From NCBI GenBank assembly GCA_030248135.1, contig JASANC010003287.1:1-64000 (forward strand): a stretch of 64,000 bases of DNA. The letters are read 5' to 3'. The position numbers were made by a program, and so were the translations under genes. The DNA comes from Theristus sp. LFF4_11 (taxonomy: Eukaryota > Nematoda > Chromadorea > Monhysterida > Xyalidae). Below the pieces are notes generated by a model. It worked only from the letters and a program-made list of their open reading frames with translations, did not search any database and was not told the origin of the DNA. How positions within the stretch are numbered: position 1 is the first letter of the stretch; each line of letters starts with the position of its first letter. Shown here one piece after another: positions 10,589 to 20,869 of the stretch.

Positions 10589-12172
10589 TAGGGTTAGGGG
10601 CTTTGAAAAAAAAAATTTTTTTTCGTTTTTTTTAATTTGGATTTTTTTTTCAAACTTAAAAAAAAATTTGAAAAATTTTTCTTCTACTTTGTTCTGAAAA
10701 TTCGATTTATGGCATAATTTTTTGAAAGTTCAAACCAAATTTTCTTCCCAACTTTGTGTGCTCAGGTAAATGTCATTATTTGGTCATTTTGACCGACGTA
10801 CTCCATGCAGTACCGTGGGCCCAAAAAAAAATTTCGAGGGGGGGGTATGGTACCGTGGGGGGGGTGCCGACCAAAAAGTGAGGGGGGGGGGGGTCCAACC
10901 TATGGTAACGTGGGACCCCCCCCCCAGGGGGGTCCCATGGGGGGGTGCATTTTTTCAAAATTTTCTGTGGGGGGGGTCCACCCCCCCACCCCCCCAAGAT
11001 AATTTTTAGCTTAAATTTTGAAGGAAAAACGCTAAATTTTGCTGCAAAATAGTTGAAATTTCAATGAAGATGGTCAAGTTATAATATATTCAGCTTATAT
11101 TATGGACAAAAAATCATGATTTTCGAAAAATTTTTAGGGTGTGCAGAAAATTTTGGGGGGGGGGGGTGTCCGCCAGACAAAATTTAATGGGGGGGTGGGG
11201 GGGGGGGGTTCGGCCAAATTTTCGGGGGGGGGGGGGGGGTACGGGGGGGGGGGGGGGGCCCGGTTTTGGAGGGGGTGGCACGGTGCCCCCCACCCCCCCA
11301 CCCGACGGTCTGGGGTGCTCTGGGGGGGGCGTACCCCCCCCACCCCCCCCCGCCCACGGTACTGACTCCATGTTTTTCGATTTGGATGACTTCTAGAGTC
11401 AATTTTTAGCGTTGAAATGACTTAACTGAATTGAAATATCGTTTCAGAAATCGTTTTCTTGCAACTTAGAACATGTTTTTTCAGTCGGTAGGCCATGAGA
11501 TGAACATGATATTTTGTTGATTGGCGTATGTTATAGGTCTACAATGGAGTTGTGCGATATATTGTTAAACAATTGGAGCGGAGATGTTGGTTAATACCAC
11601 ATCACACGACCGTTTTTCAGATACCCGATAACATGGCCACATGTTAAAACTTGCGTGCTGAGCTAAACTAACGTGTTAAACTTGCGTCTGTCAGTTGCCC
11701 GCAACGTGATCGCGAAATCATGGTGCGTGTTTTCGATACGATGATTTGAAGAGTGGGCTCTCGCCATGTGGCAGATAGCATAGCTGGTTGAACCTGAAAG
11801 TAAGTGTCTTGGGGGGGGGGGGCGACCGGGTCGACAGGGGTTGCCGACTTAGCTACAGCAAACAGGAATTTTTGAACACAGTCAAATTTTGGTAATTTTC
11901 TAAAGAGGAACAACTAAGAACGGTTCAATATTCAAGTACACGTCGAAAATTGTCCTGTTTTACTGTTGAAAATGCAACTTTCCCTCTATGAAATGGACAT
12001 AATTTCAATAAAACACGATTTTCGCTTTTATAGTTTTCCGGATCGTTCTGAAAATAGTCTAGATGAACTCAGCTCGACGAGACGCTTCGAACGAACCTAA
12101 CTTGTAAAAAAAAATTTAAAAATTTTTTTTTTAATTAAAAAAAAAATCCGGATTTTTTTCCCCCTAACCCTA
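10589..12172. mobile_element. hAT-gamma element, copy 1 (termini TAGGGTTAGGGG)
   Basis: The element begins TAGGGTTAGGGG, ends CCCCTAACCCTA and is bracketed by the perfect 8-bp duplication AGCGTGTG (10581-10588 and 12173-12180). It is about 1.0 kb without its insert and matches copies at 13935-14968 and 30811-31841. An hAT-alpha element has landed inside it at 10808. The frame shared by the copies on the minus strand (beginning MFLFRKLPKFDCVQKF) is about 64-82 codons and differs downstream by length changes in a G-run, so it is probably not a protein. The 8-bp duplication suggests hAT-type transposition. Confidence 0.85.
10808..11364. mobile_element. hAT-alpha element (termini CAGTACCGTGGGC) inside hAT-gamma copy 1
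   Basis: The ends CAGTACCGTGGGC and GCCCACGGTACTG are flanked by the perfect 8-bp duplication ACTCCATG (10800-10807, 11365-11372). The empty site is present in the two other gamma copies, which read straight through GACGTACTCCATGTTTTTCG, so this insertion is demonstrated within the window. The interior consists largely of runs of 8-20 G or C. Confidence 0.92.
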
Positions 12173-12472
12173 AGCGTGTGCAGGCGCGCTAGTGGATCAT
12201 GAGCATGAGCATGCCGATGCTGTGCGCGTGCGCTTTAGTAATGAAGCTTCAGGGAAATTTTTTCTTTAATGTGCCCTGAAAATGCTGTTTTTGGCATAAT
12301 TTTTCGAAAGTTCAACAAAAATTTTCTTTGACTTTACCTTGTCACTTAGTCTTCAACGCTGCAGGTGGTATTCTGGATCGATTTATCGACTGTTTTCAGC
12401 CTTGGTGAGTGATGATCGACTCGCGCATTGAAGTACTTGAGCGTCGCAAAGGCTAGTTCAACAAATTCCGAT

Positions 12473-13199
12473 TAGAGATGTCAAGGAAAAAAAATTTTCT
12501 ATTTTTTTTTCTTTAAAAAATTTTTTTTTAATTTTTTTTTATGAAAGTTGTTCAGAATTTTTCAGGGAGTCCGAATATCACCATCTGAGGAGCCACTGAC
12601 TTACCATATGACCCCCACTCATATGGGAGGAGGGTGAAAATTTCAGACTTGGTTTCGGCGACCCCATTTTCCCACCGACGACATCACGTCTCGTGTTTTG
12701 CTCTCAATTCACCTCAAATAACACGGAAACAAGTTCAGCAACAAACCGGTGTGATCATGCTGACGACACGAGGCCAAACAGCAACGAGCAACCAACGAAG
12801 TTACGCTTGCAGTGGCAGACAGTGCAATTTCGACCTTTCGAGATCCTGAAAAACGATGCGTAAATGTGAGTTCTCTGCTTCTATCTCACCTTAGCGGCAT
12901 CGGAATTTGTTGAACTAGCCTTTGCGACGCTCAAGTACTTCAATGCGCGAGTCGATCATCACTCACCAAGGCTAAAAACAGTCGATAAATCAATCCAGAA
13001 TACCACCTGCAGCGTTGAAGACTAAGTGACAAGGTAAAGTCAAAGAAAATTTTTGTTGAACTTTCGAAAAATTATGCCAAAAACGGCATTTTCAGGGCAC
13101 ATTAAAGAAAAATTTCAAAAAATTTTAATAAAAAAAAAATGCTCATTTTTTTTACTTTTTTTTTAAATTAAAAATTTTTTTTTTACCCTTACATCTCTA
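12473..13199. mobile_element. hAT-delta element, inner copy (termini TAGAGATGT)
   Basis: It begins TAGAGATGTCAAGG and ends CCCTTACATCTCTA. The flanks ATTCCGAT (12465-12472) and CTTCCAAT (13200-13207) agree at six of eight positions, a decayed target duplication. The interior matches the complete copy at 28283-29040. It is inserted into the outer delta copy in opposite orientation, so the region reads as a large imperfect palindrome. Both delta copies are non-coding. Confidence 0.8.
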
Positions 13200-13731
13200 C
13201 TTCCAATGCCGCTAAGGTGAGATAGAAGCAGAGAACTCGCATTTATGCATCGTTTTCAGGATCTCGAAAGGTCGAAATTGCACTGTCTGCCACTGCAAGC
13301 GTAACTTCGTTGGTTGCTCGTTGCTGTTTCGCCTCGTGTCGTCAGCATGATCACACCGGTTTGTTGTTGAACTTGTTTCCGTGTTATTTGAGGTGAATTG
13401 AGAGGCAAAACACGAGACGTGATGTCGTCGGTGGGAAAATGGGGTCGCCGAAACCAAGTCTGAAATTTTCACCCTCCTCCCATATGAGTGGGGGTCATAT
13501 GGTAAGTCGGTGGCTCCTCAGATGGTGATATTCGGACTCCCTGAAAAATTCTGAACAACCTTGATCAAAAAAAAATTAAAAAAAAATTTTTTTTAAGAAA
13601 AAAATAGGATTTTTTTTTGACATCTCTATCCCCAACCCAACCCCTCCGCGGCTCTGGAACAACTATGCGTCAGCCCAAATTATTTTTCGTCATTGACGCA
13701 CGATTTTGCGTCAAAAAACCGTGCCTGCAAC

Positions 13732-14968
13732 TAGAGTTGGTAAAAAACCGGTTTTTATATTGCCAGGAAAAAAACGGTTTCTTTTCCGTTTTAAAACCGT
13801 TTTAAAACCATAAAAAAACCGAATGCTTCCCACTTCCTAAACTTTTCAGAACTTGGCATCTTGAACTCAAAATAGGAAATACATCAAAATTAGTGATTTT
13901 GAGCAGCGTAAAATGCTGTTTTCGGGCATACAACTAGGGTTAGGGGCTTTGAAAAAAATTTATTTTTTATTTTTTTTTCGTTTTTTTTAAATTTGGATTT
14001 TTTTTTCAAACTTAAAAAAAAATTTGAAAAATTTTTCTTCTACTTTGCTCTGAAAATTCGATTTATGGCATAATTTTTTGAAAGTTCAAACCAAATTTTC
14101 TTCCCAACTTCTTTGTGTGCTTAGGTACATGTCATTATTTGGTCATTTTGACCGACGTACTCCATGTTTTTCGATTTGGATGACTTCTAGAGTCAATTTT
14201 TAGCGTTGAAATGACTTAACTGAATTGAAATATCGTTTCAGAAATCGTTTTCTTGCAACTTAGAACATGTTTTTTCAGTCGATAGGCCATGAGATGAACA
14301 TGATATTTTGTTGATTGGCGTATGTTATAGGTCTACAATGGAGTTGTGCGATATATTGTTAAACAATTGGAGCGGAGATGTTGGTTAATACCACATCACA
14401 CGACCGTTTTTCAGATACCCGATAACATGGCCACATGTTAAAACTTGCGTGCTGAGCTAAACTAACGTGTTAAACTTGCGTCTGTCAGTTGCCCGCAACG
14501 TGATCGCGAAATCATGGTACGTGTTTTCGATACGATGATTTGAAGAGTGGGCTCTCGCCATGTGGCAGATAGCATAGCTGGTTGAACCTGAAAGTAAGTG
14601 TCTTGGGGGGGGGGCGACCGGGTCGACAGGGGTTGCCGACTTAGCTACAGCAAACAGGAATTTTTGAACACAGTCAAATTTTGGTAATTTTCTAAAGAGG
14701 AACAACTAAGAACGGTTCAATATTCAAGTACACGTCGAAAATTGTCCTGTTTTACTGTTGAAAATGCAACTTTCCCTCTATGAAATGGACATAATTTCAA
14801 TAAAACACGATTTTTTCGCACTTATAGTTTTCCGGATCGTTCTGAAAATAGTCTAGATGAACTCAGCTCGACGAGACGCTTCGAACAAACCTAACTTGTA
14901 AAAAAAATTTTTTTTTTAAATTTTTTTTTAATTAAAAAAAAAATCCGGATTTTTTTCCCCTGACCCTA
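13732..14968. mobile_element. Chimeric element: hAT-epsilon left end joined to hAT-gamma copy 2
   Basis: The segment starts TAGAGTTGGTAAAAAACCGG, the epsilon-type end seen at 39740, and ends with the gamma terminus CCCCTGACCCTA at 14968. Perfect 8-bp repeats CCTGCAAC flank the whole segment (13724-13731, 14969-14976). The inner gamma element starts at 13935 and its left flank CATACAAC matches the right flank CCTGCAAC at only six of eight positions. The pattern suggests that an epsilon left end and a gamma right end moved as one unit, or that an epsilon right end was lost. Confidence 0.65.
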
Positions 14969-15058
14969 CCTGCAACGACTTCATAGAAACCGATCTAAAT
15001 CAAACAAAACAGACTAACAATAACAACCCGAGCCTGCCGGAGAGCAAAGTATATATGA

Positions 15059-17290
15059 ATGAACAGGCAGATTTGGGCGATGACAATAACAATAAAAGCA
15101 AAATCGTCCTGCGAGGATTTCTCTGAACGTGCGATGAAGAAACAAGCGGAGGAAAAAACGAAAATGACTTCTGAATTGTCATCATCATCGACTAAAACTG
15201 CAAACGAAGAGACGCCGGCTGGAGAGCCACCGACGACGTACACGGAATTGGTTGGCGATGGTCAGATTGGCTACGAAGTTGAGGACATCTGGAGCAAACG
15301 AAAGATGAACGGCAGAATTTATTGGTACATCAAGTGGAAGGGCTATCCAGAGTACGTCAAACCCACAGTACATTTTATATTGATTTTTTCGCTTGAGTTA
15401 ATTTTTTTTTAATTTTTTTAAAATTTATTTAATTATACGCGCGCCGGTTCCGGAAACCCGAAGGTACCAAACTCCGGCGGAGACGAGCAATACTGCCCCG
15501 AGCCCAATTTTACCCTCGGCTCAGGAGGGAATAGACCATTAGATGTTCGTTGGTCACTCTAATTTTCCACGAGTATGTCTTGTCCACAGCGAGGTTCGAA
15601 CCCGGTACCTACAGAACTGCAGGCCGGAGTTCTACCGCTACGCCACGGACGCGACAATGTTGAGTTGAGTGGCCGAATTTTCCATGCACTGCTACGTTCC
15701 GTCGCAATGAACCATTCAATTGTCATACAACAAACAAATCGAAACAATTTGTGTTGAAGTTTGCCGTTTCACAAAAAAATGTTCCTGAATTTCAGAGACG
15801 ACTGCAGTTGGGAGCCGCGAAAATGCGTGCAGTATTGTCCAGTGCTGCTGGAAGCGTTCGAGAAACGTTGGGCGGCGTGCTACGGCGCGAACGCGTATGA
15901 GAGCGAGCTGAACTTCACGAAGAAGGACGGCGCAACGAAGCGAACACTCGCCAGCAGCGATCCGATCTTTTGGGAGACGGCGAAAAAGGTTCGTGTTCAC
16001 TCATTTTTGTTTCGCTTTTTGTCTCTCCATGACAATTTACACGGAACAGTTCGCATTTTCCGACTGCACCACTATTCGTCTGTACCCAAGACGGTTTCTA
16101 CTATTTTCGTTTTCTGTGTGCAGATGTGCAAAGCGAAGGACTACGAGGCGATGACGGCGAGCTTGGCCGACACGGCGGCGCAGATGAAACGCACCTGGCT
16201 GACGGGCGCCGAACGTGGACTGAGCGTCGGGCGAATCGTGGGCGTTCGCAAGCTGGCCAGATGCAAGTGGTGCTTGGTGCAGTGGTCAGTTGCTTGTGGC
16301 GTCGCTTTGCTTTCAATGGCAGCACATTATTGTTTGCTACTGCTCTGGTGTGTCATTCTAGCGCAGTCATGGGCATCTCAGAAATCTCATTGCTGTCGAC
16401 AGGTTTTTTATGGAATGCAAAAAGAATCACTGCAGGCAGCACAACATTGTCACTGTTGCTAGCGCTGATGATTTTTCATGAACGTATTTTAAGAGTTTAT
16501 CAACTATGCGTCACTAGAATAGATCACTGCCTCATTATTTCTGGAATGGCACTTTCACAGTCATAAGTGAGTGTTCCATTCGACTTCAAGGAATTTTACG
16601 AATTCAAACTTCTTCAATCGAACAAAGATCATCCGCCTCTAAGGCATTGACCGATGACGAGACGCTCAGCGCAGCGCCAATTCACCCCTACACTAAACCA
16701 CATTTCGTTTCTGAAACCGGTGGGGGAGCGAGAGAACTATAAATGAAACAAGAACAACACAATGTCGAATGAACGGTGTTGCGTCGCAGGGCTGAAACGA
16801 GCGAACGCGAGCTGTTGCCGTTGGAAATGCTGCGGAAAACGCTGAAGAACGGCGCAGACAGCGCTCTGCTGAACGGTGTCTCGACGGACGAGCGCGCGTT
16901 CTTGATCGGCTTCGAACGGGCACTGACGCCGCGGCAGATTCTCGCGGCACGACAGATCAACAACGATGAGTGGTGCTACATGGTCGATTGGTTAGTTCGC
17001 AATTTGCACTTGTTTGTGATTGTGGTGAAGGTCAAATTTCGATTTTTTCGATGTTTTATCGGCTTTCAAGTTCCTTTCTACGTCTGCGCACGCACTGAGT
17101 CGCAGAACCTAAAAAATTGATCATAGTCAATGGTCAATCTCAATCATTTGTTTTCTCACAGTCACAATCAAGTATTTTGTCATTTATCAGGTTCGAAACA
17201 GACGAACGTGAAGTTCTGCCGGAAGAAATCGTTCGCAAGCACTGCCCTGAGTTGCTGACGTCGTTTTTGCAGCAACTGATGCAGAAATGA
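15059..17290 (+). CDS. HP1-like protein with one chromodomain and two chromo shadow domains
   Basis: Five exons join in phase: 15059-15351, 15796-15988, 16124-16284, 16790-16990 and 17191-17290, giving about 315 residues. The first in-frame ATG follows directly after a TGA; later ATGs at 15134 or 15164 are alternatives. The chromodomain (about 72-125) has YEVEDI, YIKWKGYPE and SWEP, with the three histone methyl-lysine cage aromatics in place (Y72, W93, Y96). Two chromo shadow domains follow: about 188-235 (RGLSVGRIVGVRK, LVQWAETSERELLP) and about 253-315 (GFERALTPRQILAARQ, FETDEREVLPEEIVRK, LLTSFLQQL). HP1 proteins bind H3K9-methylated chromatin and dimerise through one shadow domain; two in one chain is unusual. 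The first lacks the usual CPQ..SFYE-like final helix. AATAAA lies at 17295. Intron 1 falls inside the chromodomain at the same site and phase as in the next gene, so the two are tandem paralogues. Confidence 0.85.
15396..15655 (-). mobile_element. tRNA-derived SINE, copy 1
   Basis: On the minus strand the head GCGTCCGTGGCGTAGCGGTA resembles a pol III A box and GGGTTCGAACC is a B box, as in a tRNA. A unique body follows (AGACATACTCGTGGAAAATTAG, ... GGGCTCGGGGCAGTA, ... GGTTTCCGGAACC) and then an A-rich tail. The second copy is at 27931-28190. It sits in intron 1 of the HP1-like gene in antisense orientation. It is a SINE rather than a functional tRNA because the 3' half does not fold into an acceptor stem. 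Confidence 0.85.
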
Positions 17291-17982
17291 GTCGAATAAA
17301 GCGGGTGACGACAAACGGGTTTCCGATTTTTTTAAAAAATCGCTTTTGAGGACTCGTTTGGTATTTCCATGTGTACAAATAACAAATGCATAACGTTTGC
17401 GGGTGCTGTTTTGTTTTGTTTTCGATGCATTTCAAACACAATTTAACTTAACATAATTTTTCGGAGATTGTTGTTGTATTGTTTTCTCATTCTCTCATTG
17501 TTTTTTTTCGATCTGCTTTTACCAAAACTATTCAAGTCAGTTGCAGAAACAAAGAAAAAAGTGTGCTGGCACACAAAGAAGAGTTGTTCGCTTCATTCTA
17601 GTTCCAGTTGCTTTGTTTTCATACCTGCTCTTTCTAACCACTTCACTTTCGTAGTATTTTATTGGTGGAATTGGTTTTTGGTTAAAGTTTACGTGAGTGT
17701 CGAAGATAAACTACATGTCATGATGGGACGTTTGGTTGATTTTTATTGTTAAGTTGGGATCAGCGCATGGCCCAAGTTATCTGTTGCTTACTATTGCTTG
17801 CTTCTTGAATTTGCAGTGACTTGTTCATGCGATTTCTACTTTTTCAATTGAGCTGGCGCGCTGATTGGCTGTACGAACATGAGGCTACCAATCAGCTTGC
17901 AGATTGGAATGTTCTTTGAATACAGGAACTGCTGCGTGACGCCGCGTGTTCAGTCGCAGACCAGAGGGTGAAAGCAAACTCG

Positions 17983-19799
17983 ATGAAAACATCCGTGATG
18001 AAAGTGGTCGAAACTGACACCGCGTATGAGGTGGAGGAAATTCAGAGTAAACGACGGCTGAACGGCGATGTCGAATATTACATAAAGTGGAGGGATTACT
18101 CAGAGTAAGTGTAGCAAGCGGTCTGATGCTCTTGTGCTTTAGCTGCAGCCCCCCCCCCCAACCACAAACTCAAGTTATCATTTGACAAAACATCTGGTGT
18201 GGACGATTTGAAAGAGCTTCGGTTGGAAATCTGAACGAACACGTTATTTGTTTCGAACAGCACATGACACGAAGTATGATCCTTGTGAATCAGAGATCAG
18301 TTTTCACATCCATTCTGACGAACCCAATGACCCACACACATTTTTTCGCACGCAGAGACGAGAACTCTTGGGAGCCGAAGCAGTGTCTCCGTCAGTGTCC
18401 CGAACTGAAGCGCGATTTCGACCGACGCTGGGCGAAGGTGCACGGCGCCGACGTGTTCGACACCGATCGTGACTTTCGCAAGCCGGGCGGACGACGCAAC
18501 GAGCTGACGATCAACGGTGAACAGCTGCAGCAGTTGTACTATGAGAAGCCGAAAAAGGTGACGTCACACAACATGTCACTGAAACCGTGAATTTTATGGG
18601 GTGAACAGGTCTTTAGATATTTGTACACTCTAGCTCAATAACATATCCAACTATTCTGATTCTGACTGGTTGGTGGTCACGTGATGCATGCAAGACGACC
18701 GCCCGCAATTCACGCGCAGAATGCATGCATCAACCAATCAATCAGCTAGTTGGATATGTTATTGAGTTAGGCTGTACTCTGTACACAGCAAATGTAGTTG
18801 CCACGAGACGGCCTGCAGTCAAAAAAAAATTCAAAAATAACGGTGTTTCAAAACACCGCTGCAATCGCAATCAGTCTTGGCGTGGCACGCAGTTCTGTTG
18901 CGACCAGTCACACACTCAGTTGCTGTTGTTCTTTGTCGTGTCACTGCGGAAAAGTGTCGCCCCAGTTTGGCGTGTGGCGTCAGCAAAGGTGGACGTTCTG
19001 CGACCATTTGCATCCAGAATGGCGAGGGCTCGCCCGGTTGCTGGTGCACTGCACCGCAAGTGGAAATACACGGAACGAATGGACTCAAAACTCGTGCCGG
19101 TGTTTGCAGATGCCGATGGGTCCACTCACAGACTGGCCGCATCAGTGTCAAAACCTCTTTTGTTTCCCGATTCAAGCTGTTTCACAGACGTACAACGACG
19201 ACAAGCCAGACGTGTTCACGAAACTTCCGGTCGTGCTCGAACCGTGGTTGAATGGATTCGAGAAGAATTACACGCCGCAGCGAATCGTCGGCGCTCGCAA
19301 GATCGGCTCCGAGATTCTGTACATGATGCAGTGGTGCGTTGGCTGGGCTTTCTTGACTCGGAAGTGGTTCGAGAGGGGCACATCACTGATGAAGCCACCC
19401 TCTTTTCTGCATATGATGTTGGCCGGGCCACACATAAATGCAAAGAGCCACCTACCACACAGAGTGGTTCATTTCATAATGAAATTCAAAACATTATGTT
19501 GTTTGGTTGTTTTGTTGCAAACTGCCACTCTTGCCGAACGGTGTTCGCATTTTTCCGTTACGGCGACAATCGAACTGTAAATCACATAATAAATAAACAA
19601 GCAGGTGATCGGCTGCTTTTGAATTTGCCTCACATGATTGGTTCATTCAGTTGTATGCAGCCAATCAACACTCCAGATTTGCCATGAATTCAGGAAGGAA
19701 ACCGACCAGCGCGACGTGGTGACACGCGACGAAATACTGCAGCACAGCCCGTTGCTATTTGCGGATTACTGCGAGAATCTGGCTCGTGCGGCCACTTGA
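17983..19799 (+). CDS. HP1-like protein, tandem paralogue (chromodomain plus one chromo shadow domain)
   Basis: Four exons join in phase: 17983-18104, 18356-18557, 19188-19333 and 19694-19799, giving about 191 residues. The ATG at 17983 is followed by a second at 17998. The chromodomain (about 14-68) has AYEVEEI, YYIKWRDYSE and SWEP, with cage residues Y15, W36 and Y39. A linker rich in charged residues leads to one chromo shadow domain (about 130-191: GFEKNYTPQRIVGARK, YMMQWKETDQRDVVTRDEIL). This is the normal HP1 architecture, expected to be nuclear and to bind methylated H3K9 (family knowledge). Splice sites and phases of introns 1, 2 and the last intron match the upstream gene, which supports tandem duplication; relative to it, the exon pair encoding an extra shadow-domain stretch is absent. 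A MITE lies in the 630-bp intron 2, where an undetected exon cannot be excluded. Confidence 0.83.
18626..18774. mobile_element. Foldback MITE with AACATATCCAACTA arms
   Basis: Ends CACTCTAGCTCAATAACATA and the complement of CAGCCTAACTCAATAACATA are flanked by TA (18624-18625, 18775-18776). The interior contains CACGTGATGCATGC and CAACCAATCAATCAGCT, motifs shared with the TA-3 MITEs in the receptor gene. It lies in intron 2 of the second HP1-like gene. Confidence 0.8.
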
Positions 19800-20869
19800 T
19801 TTGGTTCACTGTTCTGCAGCGATTCAGTACGCTCATTTGGAAATGACGGGTCTCTCGTGTATGCAAACTTGAGCTTTGGTGTCTTGGTTTTTTGTTGTCG
19901 TTCGTTTTTTTTCGGGCCGAAATTCGTTTTGACTCTTTGAAGATTCCTCTCTCTGTTTAGCATGGATGATTATCTTGTCGTTTTTTGTAACCAGCATTTT
20001 TTTCAGTTTTCCCAGTTTCAATCTTGTTGTCGGATTCGGATGGCAAGCAGTCGCTGGTAAAGGTAATTTTTCGTGTTTCGACTCGGAACTAATGAACAGA
20101 AAATTAACGCGGTTGTTCTTGTGGTAGTAGCCCGATTAATTTGATCACAGAACGGTAAACTAAAAAAAATAAACAGTAAGAAACAAGACAAAGTCGGTCA
20201 CTGGTAATGAGAAAAAGTGCACGTTTTTTAAGTGGTGCTTGTTGATCAGAATAGATACCAGACACAGTCTGTTTACAAGAAAGTCTGACAAAAACGAACT
20301 GATCAGAAGCGTTTACGTGTTTTTTTGTTGATGACATTGTCTGACACGTTCTTATCAGCAGACGTTACGTTAAACAAGAAAATCCACCTCGAATAATAAA
20401 ACGCTGCAATTCGCGAAAAAAGCAATAAGAGCATAACCGGAACGCAGAACCGAGCAATGACTTGAATTTGCAAAAAAAACGTAAAACCGCACACGAATAT
20501 TTTAACCATCGCAACATGATATGCTATAAAACCAAAAAACCTCACAAGTCACGCACAACTACAAAATACACCAAATCTACAATTCCAATTTCGAATGTTC
20601 GCTAATTGGCCAAGAAAAAACCCATGTGCTCCTTCAAACAGCACACGTTGCATTTGCATTCTCAATGCAATAGAACCGGAAGTTGCCGGTTAGACAATAA
20701 AAAAAACGAGAACTGAACAACTGGTCATTGTTTCGTCAAACACACAAAATGACGCAGAAGTCTCCGGTCGATCTAATGCAAACGTTTGCCGCCAGCCAAT
20801 CACCACAGCAGCAGTGTGTTTGACAACCCAAATTCGTCGCAATTCACAAATGTGCACAGTTTTTTTCGT
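19800..20869. other. Intergenic spacer between convergent genes
   Basis: About 1.07 kb separates the stop codon of the second HP1-like gene from the stop codon of the minus-strand phosphatase. It must hold both 3' untranslated regions; AATAAA occurs as CAATAAAAAA near 20695. No further gene was seen. Confidence 0.6.

Larger units (their letters stand above)
10287..13628. mobile_element. hAT-delta element (outer copy) broken up by later insertions
   Basis: A left end TAGAGATGTAACGG at 10287 and a right end TGACATCTCTA at 13628 bracket pieces that together resemble the complete copy at 28283-29040: 10287-10385, about 12250-12472 and about 13208-13628. The gaps are filled by an unclassified segment carrying an hAT-gamma element and by a second delta copy (12473-13199). 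The sequences flanking the two outer ends do not match, so either one end belongs to a different copy or the site was rearranged. Confidence 0.5.

Noticed and set aside
10589..10605. Interstitial telomere from TAGGGTTAGGGG
   Set aside because: Only about two repeat units, present as inverted termini of a 1-kb element with 8-bp target duplications.
10770..11402. Gly-rich and Pro-rich reading frames on both strands (also at 28977-30442)
   Set aside because: They come from G and C runs of transposons, are open in all frames and shift frame with run length.
11668..11913. Conserved small protein starting MFLFRKLPKFDCVQKF, repeated three times
   Set aside because: It exists because the gamma element is repeated; its second half changes frame with the length of a G-run, and there is no known domain.
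12634..12849. Conserved peptide MKISDLVSATPFSHRRHH in three places
   Set aside because: It is part of the non-coding delta element; the copies carry frameshifts and end at different places.
15600..15653. Functional tRNA gene
   Set aside because: A and B boxes are present, but the sequence continues into a repeated SINE body with an A-rich tail, and no acceptor-stem pairing is seen.
18725..19687. 320-codon plus-strand reading frame overlapping the second HP1-like gene
   Set aside because: It runs through a MITE and across the shadow-domain exon in the wrong frame; the spliced model explains the conserved sequence.
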